DNA from: Opisthorchis felineus
Taxonomy: Eukaryota; Platyhelminthes; Trematoda; Opisthorchiida; Opisthorchiidae
DNA: 64,000 nt
NCBI GenBank assembly: GCA_004794785.1
Contig: SJOL01002939.1
Span: 678,004 to 742,003 of the forward strand
Reading direction: 5' to 3'
In this document: positions 35,371-46,152 of the stretch, piece by piece
Numbering within the stretch: position 1 is the stretch's first letter
How the letters are laid out: every line of letters begins with the position of its first letter
Notes under the pieces: generated by a model
What the model was told of the DNA's origin: nothing
The model's database searches: none
The model's input: the letters and a program-made list of their open reading frames with translations, nothing else
Program-made: the position numbers and the translations under genes

Positions 35371-35722
35371 TGTCGAAGAGTTTTCAGCAACCTTGTGAGT
35401 AGTTCCCTTCATGAAAATAATAATTATTATTTCCAAGAGTGTCTAGGTAGAATAAGGGATTACCGGTGGTGAAATTGTTTTTGTAGCACACGGGGTTCGA
35501 ACGTTTCCTCGTTAATCGAGGTGACCTCGCAATGTTTCTTCAGCGATGTCTGTGTTTATGTGTTAAGAGCTGACTAAAAATCGCTACGTTCGAGGTCACT
35601 AAAGTCAGCAGTCCACTGGTCATATAACCATGACTGGCAAGTAAACGTTCGCAGTTCAACTGCTAAGCGCGTCAAACAAACTAGAGATGACGTGGCACAC
35701 CACAGCCATTCATATTCTGTAA

Positions 35723-35836
35723 CGTTTTCAGCAAAAATTGCACTCGAATTGTATTATGAATTTACCTTATGTTTTCATGGGGTGCAGAATTTTATTAACA
35801 GCACAACTCAATTCTGAGAAAAAGTCACCGTCGATC
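35723..35836 (+). repeat. 114-bp direct repeat, right copy
   Basis: Matches 34944-35057 end to end (starts CGTTTTCAGCAAAAATTGCA, ends CACCGTCGATC). Period 779 bp. The material in between includes the palindromic hammerhead element and about 340 bp of other sequence. Confidence 0.9.
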
Positions 35837-37334
35837 GCTACCGAGTAAGTCTGTGTGAGACACGGATACCCTATTCATTCAGTACTAGTGTGCTGCGAAA
35901 TCAGCGACTTGCGCCATGACTGTAGTTCCCCTAATCATTTGACCAGTCACGACTGTCTGGTCTACTCGAACCGTAATGAGAACTGACGAACAATTCGGAT
36001 GACCAAAAATGTATTTTGAGTGCTGTCTACACGAGCTAATTTTTTCGCTGGGCGTTCTGCCGTAGTATTCAAAAGTATAAAAAAGGGCAGAAGGAAGTCA
36101 TTTGCCTTAAGAGGGATGTGCTTTAGTATATTATAAGACACTGGCAGACGAGGCTTGAGACCCACACACTAAATTGGCTCAATCACGAGTTTTTTGCATT
36201 TCCGATTGTGCAGCGGCTATTTCATATCTGTTTTCCTCCTATAGGACCCCTCAGCCATGATGACCATCTACGGGTTTTATCAATCGTCAAAGATTTCTAT
36301 CAGCTGAGACACTTAGATGTATACTTTCTTTTTGTTTTCATCTTCGACTGCCTTGACCTTGAAAGCTTCTGTTCATTTCATAAAAATGGTTTGTTGAATA
36401 CCGAACGTTTTCAGAGATGAGCACTAATAACATCTACGGTTGGTGAGTACTGTTCTTCAAGTTGCGATTCACACAAAGCCAACAGTACCCGGCCTAGAAT
36501 AGCGGATTATATGAGTGAAAACAGCTCCTGATATCAAAATACGCCCATTGGCATGCCAATTTGATTTTCTCGGGAGACCAGACTGACTCCGTCATTTTGA
36601 TGTTCTTTTAATATATCATTCTCCTAATATCATTCCTACTCCTATTTTCCATTCAGAGGATTTAGATGGAGTTAGTATGGTTATACGTACCTGCTACTCT
36701 CAGTGAAAACGGCGATACGACCAAAATGGGCCCTAGTCAATAAAACACCTTTTTTGAATAAGCCCAAGGAAAAATATCCATGACGAGACTGCTCATGGTG
36801 TGATAAACGATCAGGAGATAATAAAGTTCCTCCCTTCGTCAGATTTCTTCACCCAAATTGGGACTGCCCGCTTTTGAAGCTACAGTAAAACCACTCGTTA
36901 TGCGTACATCCATCTTTTTTTCCTGACCTACTGCAAGTGTAGCAGTAAATTGGAGGAGAGGGCTAAAGTAGCCACGGTCAGCTTGCCAGTTCAACGGAAA
37001 TCTGGCATGCGAAACAAACTAGTGAGCTGTACGTTTAGTGATGTGCGATTAACAGTAAACAAATTCCTTTTGTATCCTTTTTGCTACGTAGATCTTTGTA
37101 TTTTCAATGCCGGCTTATGCCAGGGAGTTCAGAGGTGCTCTGAAATCCAATTTTGCTGATCCGTCTGACACAGAAATAATTGTATCTGAGGCAATTAAGC
37201 GACTGTATTCAACTGCTGAGGCACACAGCTCGGTGAGAAATATTATCAACGGGAGATACATCTAAGCATCCATGTTTCACAAAGTAAATTAGAAATGGGT
37301 AGGTGAATCCGGTTAGATGTAAAGTAGCGTTACA

Positions 37335-37445
37335 ATGTGGAATGAGATTGATGGAAACTCTGGGTTTACGTCCAACTTATGAGCCCTGAATTGGCGAAAG
37401 TGGTAGTGGACATTTGGAGAGTTTCCATCAGTCTTATGAAAACAG
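37335..37445 (+). mobile_element. Family A hammerhead repeat, decayed
   Basis: Reads GATGGAAACTCTGGGTTTAC, then CTTATGAGCCCTGAATTGGC, GAAA, and a repeat end GTTTCCATCAGTCTTATGAA. CTGATGA has become CTTATGA, which removes a catalytic-core G. Stem I is GTCCA/TGGAC (37370-37374 with 37407-37411), different from other copies but still paired. Confidence 0.55.
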
Positions 37446-37530
37446 TCACGTTAGGAACGTCAGTCGTTCTGAATGGTGCAGTTGCTTGTGACAGTCATAG
37501 AGTATACTATACAATTTTGTGACCAATTAC

Positions 37531-37743
37531 CTTGTAAATCAGTTCGCCTATTAGTCCATCCCAGCGTCCTTTGGTTTCATCAAATGTGCCAAACTTTCGA
37601 TCTTCCACCGGTTTTATCACATAGTCAAAGTGATTCATTTTACTCAAGTGCTTGAGCAGTTCCATTGCAAAGCCAGTCCACTGGTCCTTACCTTCCATGT
37701 GTTTTCCTTTTCTAAATGGTTCGTAGATCACAAATGGTGGGTC
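37531..37743 (-). CDS. iGluR exon: start of S1 ligand-binding lobe
   Basis: Acceptor GGTTTTAG, donor GTAATT. The 71 codons begin DPPFVIYEPF, continue GFAMELLKHLSKMNHFDYVI and end RWDGLIGELIYK. This is the first half of S1. It has the family landmarks P[YF]V after VTT.., a G[FY]..[ED]LL helix, and a W.G[ML][IV].EL segment just before A.LAVA in the next exon. In family members a Tyr after the G/F-E-G region stacks over the ligand. The equivalent stretch here is KHMEGKDQWTGFAMELL, without an obvious Tyr. Both flanking introns are phase 0. Confidence 0.95.
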
Positions 37744-40700
37744 CTAAAACCAGAAAACAACAGGAATTTTCCCCGAAGGAATTTGAGGAGCTCAGGTTCA
37801 CATAAACTGCTTCAAGTAGCACAATTAGCTCATTCCTTAAGTTTCGAAATGAAATTGAATAAATCCAATGATTTTAGAAATGACGGAAGCACGAAGAAAT
37901 TTTTTACTGAGGGTCAGCTTTCAGGTATCATCTAAAAAAACAGGTATACGATTGGCATTTTCTGTTTCTCCATTCCTATTTTACCTAACCGCAAACGTTT
38001 AGATTTCAGTTGGCTAGCCGACTGTGAAAAAAACGTGACCAAAACATTCTTTTATTGCCATTATACTTAACAATACATTATATTAGAATTGCACCAAAAT
38101 TGTAAAATAAAAACTAAAAGGCCCTAGTAAGGGACCCTGGAAAAAGGTATACGCCTCAATTTGTGGTGTTTTCAGAAGTCCATCTATGTTGGTCACTTCA
38201 GTCCCCAAAAGCGCTAGACATACCCGAAGGATATAAATTTACACGCCTTGTCATGCAAAAAAGCCATTTTAAACTATCAACATTTCTCTCATTTGAGGGT
38301 CTCTCGTAAAGACTCTCACTTATCCCACTAGATTGAATTCCCTGGTGGGAGGGTGGTTTTTGGTCGCTCGTTGCATTGTTTGGAACCAGGTCAATCTGAC
38401 ACCTTTAAACTGATAAACCAAGCATGGGGAAATTCCCCCGTATTAAATATGATCAGAAATATTTCATGAGGCAAACTCTTGAAAAGCCCTATTCTTCCAG
38501 TACCGTTTAGCTTATTAGCTTCAATGTGTGATCCCTTGCGTCAGTGAAAATCAGACTGCACTTTTAACTAGACGGATAGTCGGATGACTTGATCAGAAAT
38601 ATGAAAAACGTTGTGGCGTGGCGGAAATTGAACAATGCTCAACGTGCGCACACAAAGCCTTTCGCCACTGTTAAGACTCATCAAGTAGGCACAGATGTGT
38701 GAACCGTCTGATGTTTGGGCTATTTTCTGCTGAAGGTCTACTTGAGAATCACTGATCAGTCTGATTGTTTGTTGTTTTTAGTTGGTTCGGTGCTGCCTTC
38801 GATGAAATACACGTCAAGAATGATAGTGCCCATTGCTATGCCATCAAGTTTAGTCCTGTGGGCGGCTTGCGACAGGACGCCGAACGCTCGCCGGCTGATT
38901 TAATTGACCCGGATCTACGTTTGCACCAGGGACTTGCGTGCAGTACCACACTTGGTCCTAGACAAACTTTCTGTGGCCATCCAATATTCGCAGTCGTCCA
39001 GTGGTTCGTCCAACGTAGACAGTTCATTCCGGATTTTAGCTGTCCATATTTTTTTTCACAGAGATACACTATGGTCGGGAATTTTTCACCGCTAACGTCC
39101 CTCAGAAGTCTCTGGACGAAACACGGACACAAAATTCCACTCATTACGGAGTAAATTACCTAGATATAATGGATTCCTTTTCAGAACAAACGCATTTATT
39201 ATGTGATTCACACGTGTTATTATCTTCAACTTATATCAGTGATCCACAACATTGGTTCCATCCCCTTAATTGATGCTCCTTGATCAACAGGGCCTATCTG
39301 ACCACAAATTACACGGCCAAAAGTAAAATTTCGGGAATACCAAGCGTTTTTTTTCATTAGGAGCGCTGACTTCAATACACTCAAACTGACTTACCTCACG
39401 TACCCCGGAATTTCTTCTATCATACATGGTCTCCTACTGCCAAGTTTTGACAGGTTCTGTGATTTCCCTTGTGGCCTTGGTTGTGGCCGAATGAAAACAT
39501 GCACATAGCTTTTGTTTTTATCTTTTATGAACCGGTTTTTACCCAGAAATTAAAACACTTGCAAAATGAAGCCTGGGTCTCATGGGACCAAGGTGAAGAA
39601 AAGGCGGAACTCGATATGCCGTCCACAGTTGCGTCCGTTTGGTCGGATGAACCCGTCTAATCTTTCACGCAGCCTACGAATTACCTGTCGCCGGCAAGTG
39701 GACAACTGTCAGCTTAGGTTTTTTGTAGCTTGCAGGTTGAACAAGATGATAAGGATGACATTGTTGCGCGATGAGCTGAGTTCATACACTCTCCTCTGCC
39801 CCAATAAGGAATAAATTGAAAAAAATGACAAACCCGCTAGTATCGTCTATCTGAAACTGAAATGCAATGTGACCAACTAGTCGGTGTCGTAGTAATACCC
39901 ATGTCCTTCTGAACGCAGAGTACAGACCTGAATCGAATAATCAGTATCATTTCAGGAAACTTCGTTTCTGTGATGGAATGCTTCGTGCTATGACCATTAA
40001 TGATGTGAAGTTTCCAACTCGATGTCGAGTAGACGCCTAGAAGAGTGGTGACTGATGACTTGGGTTTTTGATCGTTGAAACGCAAGGTAAGTTCAGCCTG
40101 GACAGGTTCTCTTTTGCTTGTGTTCCTTACCTTTGATCATTTCTACCAATGCGTATGGCACCACAGCTGTGGGTAAATTTCTAAATGCAGCCTAATCGAT
40201 AGGACTGCTACTGACGTTTGGATCGGCGGCATTCACGTCGCTCCTGCATATGCCTCAAAATCAATTGTGGTGTCATAAATCACAGAAGTAGAGCCCTGTT
40301 TAACTTCAGTTTAGGCCGACCAAAGGCGTGGTCACCAGTATAGGGAGCCTCTAGGCAGATAGGTTTCTCCGGTACTACGATTTACGCATCGTCGTCACTG
40401 CTGCTGAAATAATTTACAAGGAAACAATGAAACAATTTTGATTGTTCGATTCAAGCCCAGAAAGTCTTGAACGCCACTGTGAGACTGCCACGGTTCACTG
40501 TTCACGATTTGGTTTCATGCAAACAATGCCACTAGCTCTGTAAGCTGTTTCATTTTATTCTGTTCTACATGTATTGCTGCAGAGGAGGCTGCACGTTACA
40601 AATTAGTCTCGCAACGTCCAGTCATACCGTCTTGTTGCTTAATATCTTGTTTAAAATAAACAATGACTTGAACTGCAACCTGTGTATCCTAATAATTCGT

Positions 40701-40792
40701 GTTGTTCAGCAATATTCAATGTTAACTTGTCTTAAATTTGGGTGCTTCTTTCTTGATTCCCAGTTGCATTTTTTAAAAGCAGCACCACTTAC
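37744..40792 (-). other. Intron at the start of S1
   Basis: 3.0 kb. It contains a decayed minus-strand family A hammerhead repeat at 38640-38725 and a stretch open on both strands at 38.77-39.15 kb, without a recognisable product. Nothing else is supported. Confidence 0.6.
38640..38725 (-). mobile_element. Family A hammerhead repeat, decayed, minus strand
   Basis: The reverse complement reads GTGCCTACTTGATGAGTCTT, a short hairpin, GGCGAAAGGC, then GTGTGCGC. GCCTAC is kept, CTGATGA is TTGATGA, and the cleavage region is altered. It shares its flank (CTACTTGA.AATC) weakly with family A. Confidence 0.45.
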
Positions 40793-40906
40793 CTCAATAG
40801 TGGTGACAATGAATGTTTTGTTTTCGAACTGGGATCGGAAACTCGCCCAGAGTTCGTCACTTTCTTTTGTATATACAAAGCCTTGTTTCATATTCCAGTC
40901 GGCATA
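40793..40906 (-). CDS. iGluR exon: ATD-S1 linker and first S1 strand
   Basis: Acceptor GGTTTTAG, donor GTAAGT. The 38 codons begin YADWNMKQGFVY and end FENKTFIVTTIE. IVTTIE followed by DPPFV in the next exon is the diagnostic start of S1 (family pattern [LI]-[IV]-V-T-[TS]-[IL]-x-E-x-P-[YF]-V). The Trp-Asn stretch near the start corresponds to the W...GL region of the linker. The exon is small and phase 0 on both sides. A 113-aa open frame on the opposite strand is a shadow. Confidence 0.88.
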
Positions 40907-43900
40907 CTAAAACCAAAGGATGGAAAAGGATTAATACCACTCAAAACAGTTCAGATTATTTTTCTTTCCAGCGAATGTTAAATGATAAGCTTGCGGACGC
41001 GTTATATTTTTTGAAAATATGTGCTGACAGAAACGAACGTCGAATACCACTCTGTTCAATTTGGTCAATAGAAAGACCAAGACTTGTAGAAGAAGGTAAG
41101 CCGACGCTAAAGATACAACGTATCTCATAGTTTAACATTTATTAATGTCCTAAGCTAACGACTCAAATCTTCTGAATTTTCATGATTTGGGTTGATTTGG
41201 GTTAAGATACTCGTGCAAGTGGGCCCCATAAACACCCAAGGAAAAATTAACCAACTGGCGCATATACATGTATATTTGGCGCTGGACTTCAATTCTTTTT
41301 GTGCTTACCATACACTTGGGCGAGCCTTCATTGTAAGGCCGGGAGTACAGATTATCCACTTTCCGCTTTTTTTCAAGCCATCCGAGTGAGTTATAGTCAC
41401 AGCAGTTTATAGGAGCGTGACGATTTTCAACCCATGATGATGTTGATGCTTGTGTCCAAGAGCAGGCGGCCTCTTCGTTCAAGTCTGTTTAACCCTTCGA
41501 CACTGTAACACAGATTGTGAGATGCCTCCCTCGTCTCTACGCAGGCCACCACTCGAGGGCATTGCTAGAAAACCGCAATGCTTAATTAATACAAACGGTT
41601 AAAATGTCACCTGATGCAGCAACTTCTTGGATCAACTAAAAAATGAATAATTTGACTGAGTTTATTAGCATGAACGCAGTACACGTTAGAGTCAATCCCG
41701 AGTCTTCTAAAGCGGAGATAAGTCTCACAAGCCACCTTCTCAAGCGGTGAAATTCACTTTTAGTCTAGTTTTATACAAATTCAATAGTCCATGATAGTCC
41801 ACTTCGTCGGATCATTAAGTGGCTTTCCGAATGCTTAGAATACTATTCATTGAGCTTAAAACAACGCCAGTCTGTGCCACAACTCTCGGTATAAAGGCTA
41901 CTCTCCGGGACTGATGACAGCGACAAATGTCAGAAAAAATAGGTAAAGACGTCATATATTCCTGGGTTTCGTGGACTGAATTTATCTGATGAAAGTGAGC
42001 GGCTTTGGTTCAAGATGATGGATGCATCCGAGTCTCTGCGTCGCTTATTCGAATTACGTACTTTGAAAATGATTCACGTATAAGCCCTATCGATGGCATC
42101 AGAAAAAATAAAATTTGCAAGAAACGAGCGTTCACTACAAAATGTTTACATTTCCGTCGAAATAAAAATTGTCGCAAGCAGCAAAGTATGCTTCTTCATA
42201 TCACCCATCCTTCAGAAATTAGCCCAGTCTGCTTACTTGGATGCTAATTCCTTCTGCGTCATTTGACGCACCGCTTTCTTCCCTCTATTTTTAGATTCGT
42301 TTATGCAAGCGTTAAGACCCCTCCACAAAATGCATTGATGAAATCACCCGAAAACAGCTGTGCCAAAGAAATCCTTAGATAACGATAAAACCCGTCTCTC
42401 ATCTGTGCATAAGATTTGTCCAACCCTTAGCTTTCGATCCACGATTTGATGATAGTGGAGTAAAATCATGCTGGTCATGGCATAGCAAGAAACGGTGCGC
42501 AAGTCAAACCACAAATTTGAAGGGACTTCGTCAAATTGATGGACAGGGACAAACAGTAGATAAATATGCCTCACTCTACGTGAAAATCCAAGTGGAAACA
42601 AACCTGGAGCTACCTGAATAAAACGGCTTCTAGACTTGTCCATCTACAGTCAAACGAGTTTCTAACTGAGTGCTCAGTTATTATTAAACTGATTAGTCGA
42701 ATAGCCCAGACACTCATTTCTTTCATCATTTTCAACAAGTCATTCGAACGGCATGAGGGGGAGACCCAATTAAGATTGGGAAAAGGTTAAGTAGTTATTT
42801 TGGCAATTCAGTCTAAGATACTTTTTCCTAATAATGTTTCCTTTATTCAAAATAGAAACCGTAGTGTCTTTGAAGAAAAGTAGATTGAGGTTACGGGGTT
42901 TTCTTTGGATCTTCATCGACTGGCTTGCTACTTATAATGAATAAATATAACTGGCAGTGTCGTTACATACAAGACTGAGGGCAATCGGACACTCAGTAAA
43001 ATGGTATGAAATGAAATAGAATAAGTGGTGATTTCTCAGTGCTCCTTTCATGCGAAGAGTCTAGAAAACGCAATAAAACCAGTTTTTTTCTAATATGTAT
43101 GCGTCGTTGTTGGAAACACCCCAATCAGATGCGTGATTTTAGGTTGACGCACGGCATAGTTCCCATTGATGCAGAACAAAATATATTTGACTTTCCGAAA
43201 CTGCATATTCGTACTATTTTGTCTGGCGCATCATTGCCTGGTTCCATATTGTGCATTGGTCAAAGTGCAGATGACGTTCGTAACGAGCAAAGTCCTAGTT
43301 GGGAACTTATTCGACTATAGGTTTGATAACCAATTCAGTCAGCAGAAGAATAACAAAGTTTAGTAAGCACTTTGAAACTGTTATTGTCAGTATTGAAATC
43401 ACCGGCAAACTGATAAGAGACTAACCACATGAACGAAAGCATAGAGCTAGAACGGAAGTGAAGTAACATTCTGGGCCGGCCAGACAAAGATGCTGACAGT
43501 GGGCTGATGGGTGGCTCAGGGTATGTAAAGGAAATTTTCTTGGACTTGGCTAATAAAGCTAGATTCGTTGGAGTTCAAAGCTAGACGGACAAAAATATTT
43601 GCTTCAGACTTTAAATCTCAAGGAATTTCAGTGAAGGAATTTCAGGTGAAGGAACTATTGCATTTAGCCCGGTCAGAAAACTCGTGTGTCCGGACTCTAT
43701 GGAATTTTGGGAAACCCACAAAACTGTGATCCTTGTCTGACTGACGATGAACTATTTGCTCAACCTAGTTACCCAGTGGTCAGGAACTGTCTCCGGGTTC
43801 AGGGGCTGCAAGACACCCTTTATTTGTCCCCAGATGAAAGTTCAGTAGAAAAAAACTGTTTCTCGATGGATGTTGACCTATCGTTTACAGACGTACTGTT

Positions 43901-44854
43901 GGTACAGACAGTCAACTATACCTCTTCATACAGTTGAAAACCAGTACAATAGACGTTTGGGAGATTGTATGAGTTGCCGATGAGATCCATACCCAATATC
44001 CAAATTCGCTTTCAGTGATATCATGCAGCCAAAAACGGTGTGATTGTGGCCTAACTTTTGCGAACATTCCTAGAGCTGTTTTTGATAGTGGTGGAGGCAG
44101 ATATTTCTTGTACTTACTGAAAACAGTTATTCAATACTTTCTGTGAGGCGGATACTACTGCCAACTTAAACGAACTTGTAGAGCATCTAGACCCTCCTGA
44201 TGACTCGATTATCCTTGAACCAGTGCGCGAATCTAAAGGGAAATTTTATTGTATAAACGTCCCGCTAGCTTGAACCATACAGCTCGCGGTGTTCAAGAAG
44301 AAGGCACCTAGAGAAGGTAGGTTTGCTTCATCTGAATCTCTAGTCTCCAGGGCAAGTATTAAAATTGTAAAAAATGTGTCACTACTTTCTTGGACTGCCC
44401 TTTGGGAGGCAGTTACCCCAAACATTTAGTGGAGCGAAAAACAAACAAAGGAGTTTCCATGAACACATGGCCCTAATAATTAAAAAGAAGCTTTTATCGT
44501 CTTTTTCTATTTGGGGGCGATTTAGCTGCCAACACACAGAAACCACAAGAAGTGAGAAAAATGTATCCCCCTTGAACTTCGCTTTCTGTTTAGTAGCTCA
44601 AAAAGAATAAAGGCGGATAATGAAGGCAGCTTGTCCCCGCCAACCTGTTTTATGACATTCTCATTTATTTGAATTCCCCTTTGGCGCACTCACTATCGAA
44701 CCAACGATCCATAAAGTTGAGAGAGAACTTTCTAGAGGATCATCAGTGATTTCTGGTGCAAATACAGCGCATAGATTTGAGTCCGACTGCATACATTACC
44801 CCAAACATATAATAATATTCTAGCGTTGGGTACCTGACTTTTACTCTGAGATCG

Positions 44855-44885
<31 letters not shown>

Positions 44886-45588
44886 TATATATACGGCGCC
44901 AACTACCATATCTGACTGCAAACCTCTGTGCACAAAATCAATTGTGTGGGTGCTCCAGCTGTCCTGGCCAACCCATAAACAATGCTGATAATGAAAATGG
45001 AGCTCACAGAGCGGTTGTTTAGACGAACCACCTACGCGTGCTTACCACTGGGCGAATTTCCGACTGGATACTTAACTTTAACTTGTGCCCAATTTCACTT
45101 ACGTATGAATGGTTACGCCTCAGTTTTATTTTCTGATGTATTGGTCGTTTTATTTTACTTGCTCTGTATCAGGCCATTCGATAAAAGTGCGGAAGCGATT
45201 TTTTGGCTTCGATTTAGTTCTCGTTTTACTATACAGCTTTAAAATTGCTCATGTGCAATATGAGACGTGAAAATTCGTAGTAACTTCGGAAAAAAGTTAG
45301 TGTATATATTTTTCCTTTGAGGCAACCCTGGCACATATTTTACGAAGTTGATTACCAATGTTATTATTGTTACCAAAAAGCTCACCAAATTCCTCAGTAT
45401 TTTATAAGAGTGGCTCGGTCTTGAAGAGAAATTCAAAATTGGGGCCGATTTTTCTCAGTGTTACCGTGAGCCCATACAGAAGGAGTAAGCACTAAGTGAT
45501 GTTTCTTGTCTGGAACATTTCTTGTTAGAAACCAAACATGTGTGGGTTTGATTGGTTCCGCTCGTAGAACGGGACACAGTGAACTCAC
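40907..45588 (-). other. Intron between ATD and S1-linker exons
   Basis: 4.7 kb. A TA microsatellite lies at 44855-44893. Minus-strand open frames at 41180-41482 and 42344-42643 do not fit between the flanking exons, which join in phase 0. No dispersed repeat is recognised. Confidence 0.6.
44855..44893. repeat. (TA)n microsatellite with one GA interruption
   Basis: About 39 bp of TA repeat with ATAGATAT near the end. Confidence 0.95.
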
Positions 45589-45689
45589 CTTGTTTATTGT
45601 ATCTCCTCGCACACTGATCATCTCCACACCGTAGTCCAGGAGCCGTCCAGAGGCCTCTCCTTCGGTGTAGCCGATTGAGGATTGCAGGA
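45589..45689 (-). CDS. iGluR exon: end of amino-terminal domain
   Basis: Donor GTGAGT in phase 0, joining YADWNM. The product ends GYTEGEASGRLLDYGVEMIS then VRGDTINK. This fits the end of the amino-terminal domain, where family members read G.TG...F...G.R.D[YF].[LV][ED][IL]. The acceptor is ambiguous. AAG at 45692-45690 gives a start at 45689 and is phase-consistent with the candidate exon at 45826-45898. TAG four bases upstream gives a start at 45693 in phase 0. Reading further upstream meets an in-frame TAG, so the exon cannot extend. The C-terminal half is convincing, and the start is open to a few bases. Confidence 0.75.
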
Positions 45690-45825
45690 CTTGCTACGAT
45701 TTGGAGGTAAGGTGGACTGGATTATACTTATAATGCAGAATATAGAATGCGGTTTCACACCAGTTGAATTAATAAAATGCCAAAGCAAAGTTAAGTTTCT
45801 TATTACTGAGATCAGATTTGCTCAC

Positions 45826-45898
45826 AACCCCAGTCAGAATATTTACGAGATGCAGGTATGAAACATTTTACATAATTTAAATCAGCGAATGAAGCTAC
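45826..45898 (-). CDS. Candidate iGluR ATD exon
   Basis: A strong acceptor (TTTTTTCCTTTCAG) precedes 73 nt in phase 0 encoding VASFADLNYVKCFIPASRKY then SDWG plus one base, with donor GTGAGC. The pattern hydrophobic..C.......W.[FG]G resembles the late amino-terminal domain of AMPA/kainate receptors (SLQC....PW..G). The one-base overhang pairs with the two-base start of the next exon at 45689. No other frame through this interval is open. The similarity is short and could be chance. The acceptor quality and phase agreement are the main support. Confidence 0.5.
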
Positions 45899-46069
45899 CT
45901 GAAAGGAAAAAAGTGGTGAGTTGTAGATCACTTCATTCATACGATTAGGCTACAATAGAAAATCTGCTGGTTTTACCGCATTTTTTTCAAAAATCAGCAG
46001 TTGCTTTTAATGAGCAGTTCACGGATAAATCAGTGAGTAAAACACCAAGAGGCAACAGGGATTACTCAC

Positions 46070-46152
46070 AGGCTTTCCAGAACCCCCTTATTTCCTTAGG
46101 GTGTACAAATGTCTCTGTCTTGTTGATTATCGGAAGATAGAAAATGAATCTT
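46070..46152 (-). CDS. Weak candidate exon, possible ATD segment
   Basis: Acceptor TTTAGGTTTCAG and donor GTGAGT frame 83 nt. One frame is open and encodes RFIFYLPIINKTETFVHPKE then IRGFWKA. FIF.L..I resembles the beta strand Y.F..T.LD of the amino-terminal domain. The phases (1 base in front, 1 base behind) do not match the candidate exons at 45.9 or 48.0 kb. Either an exon is missing between them, the splice sites are different, or this is not an exon. Both splice signals look good. Confidence 0.3.

Larger units (their letters stand above)
35059..35379. repeat. 90-bp inverted repeat carrying one hammerhead per arm
   Basis: Arms 35059-35148 and 35290-35379 are reverse complements with two mismatches. 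The 141-bp centre includes CACTCATTTGCAAATCAATT and CTCATGTTTCAGTTG, which belong to family A. One mismatch is outside the ribozyme. The other is the base just before CTGATGA (C on the minus arm, G on the plus arm), which decides whether stem I closes. Confidence 0.92.
33922..37530 (-). other. Intron within S1
   Basis: 3.6 kb. It contains 114-bp direct repeats (34944 and 35723), the palindromic double-hammerhead element (35059-35379), a short fragment of the same repeat near 36540-36610 (CCAATTTGATTTTCTCGGGAG) and a decayed hammerhead copy at 37.35-37.44 kb. No other gene is seen. Confidence 0.7.
88..45689 (-). other. Ionotropic glutamate receptor gene (AMPA/kainate type), 3' half, nine joined exons
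   Basis: Gene-level entry. Coding exons in transcription order: 45689-45589, 40906-40793, 37743-37531, 33921-33766, 26247-26076, 22280-22063, 11140-10915, 3670-3396, 318-88. Every junction from 45.6 kb to the stop is GT-AG and phase-consistent, giving about 570 residues: end of the amino-terminal domain, S1, M1, pore loop, M3, S2, M4 and cytoplasmic tail. The product is expected to be a subunit of a tetrameric glutamate-gated cation channel in neuronal or muscle plasma membrane (family knowledge). Pore MQQGCDISPR and gating motif SYTANLAAF are seen directly. The pore is AMPA-like, while S1 and S2 would also fit kainate receptors, so I do not name a subtype. Introns run from about 3 to 11 kb and hold most of the repeats in the window. 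The start codon and signal peptide are not identified and may lie beyond 64 kb. Confidence 0.9.

Noticed and set aside
38765..39154. Regions open on both strands, considered as LTR-retrotransposon or receptor exon
   Set aside because: No RT, RNase H, integrase or receptor motif in either frame. The flanking receptor exons already join.
41180..41482. 100-codon minus-strand frame as a receptor exon
   Set aside because: Same reason as the 42.3 kb frame: no motif and no place in the phase-consistent model.
42344..42643. 99-codon minus-strand frame as a receptor exon
   Set aside because: It lies between the 45.6 and 40.8 kb exons, which join directly in phase 0 with continuous family similarity. 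It shows no iGluR motif.
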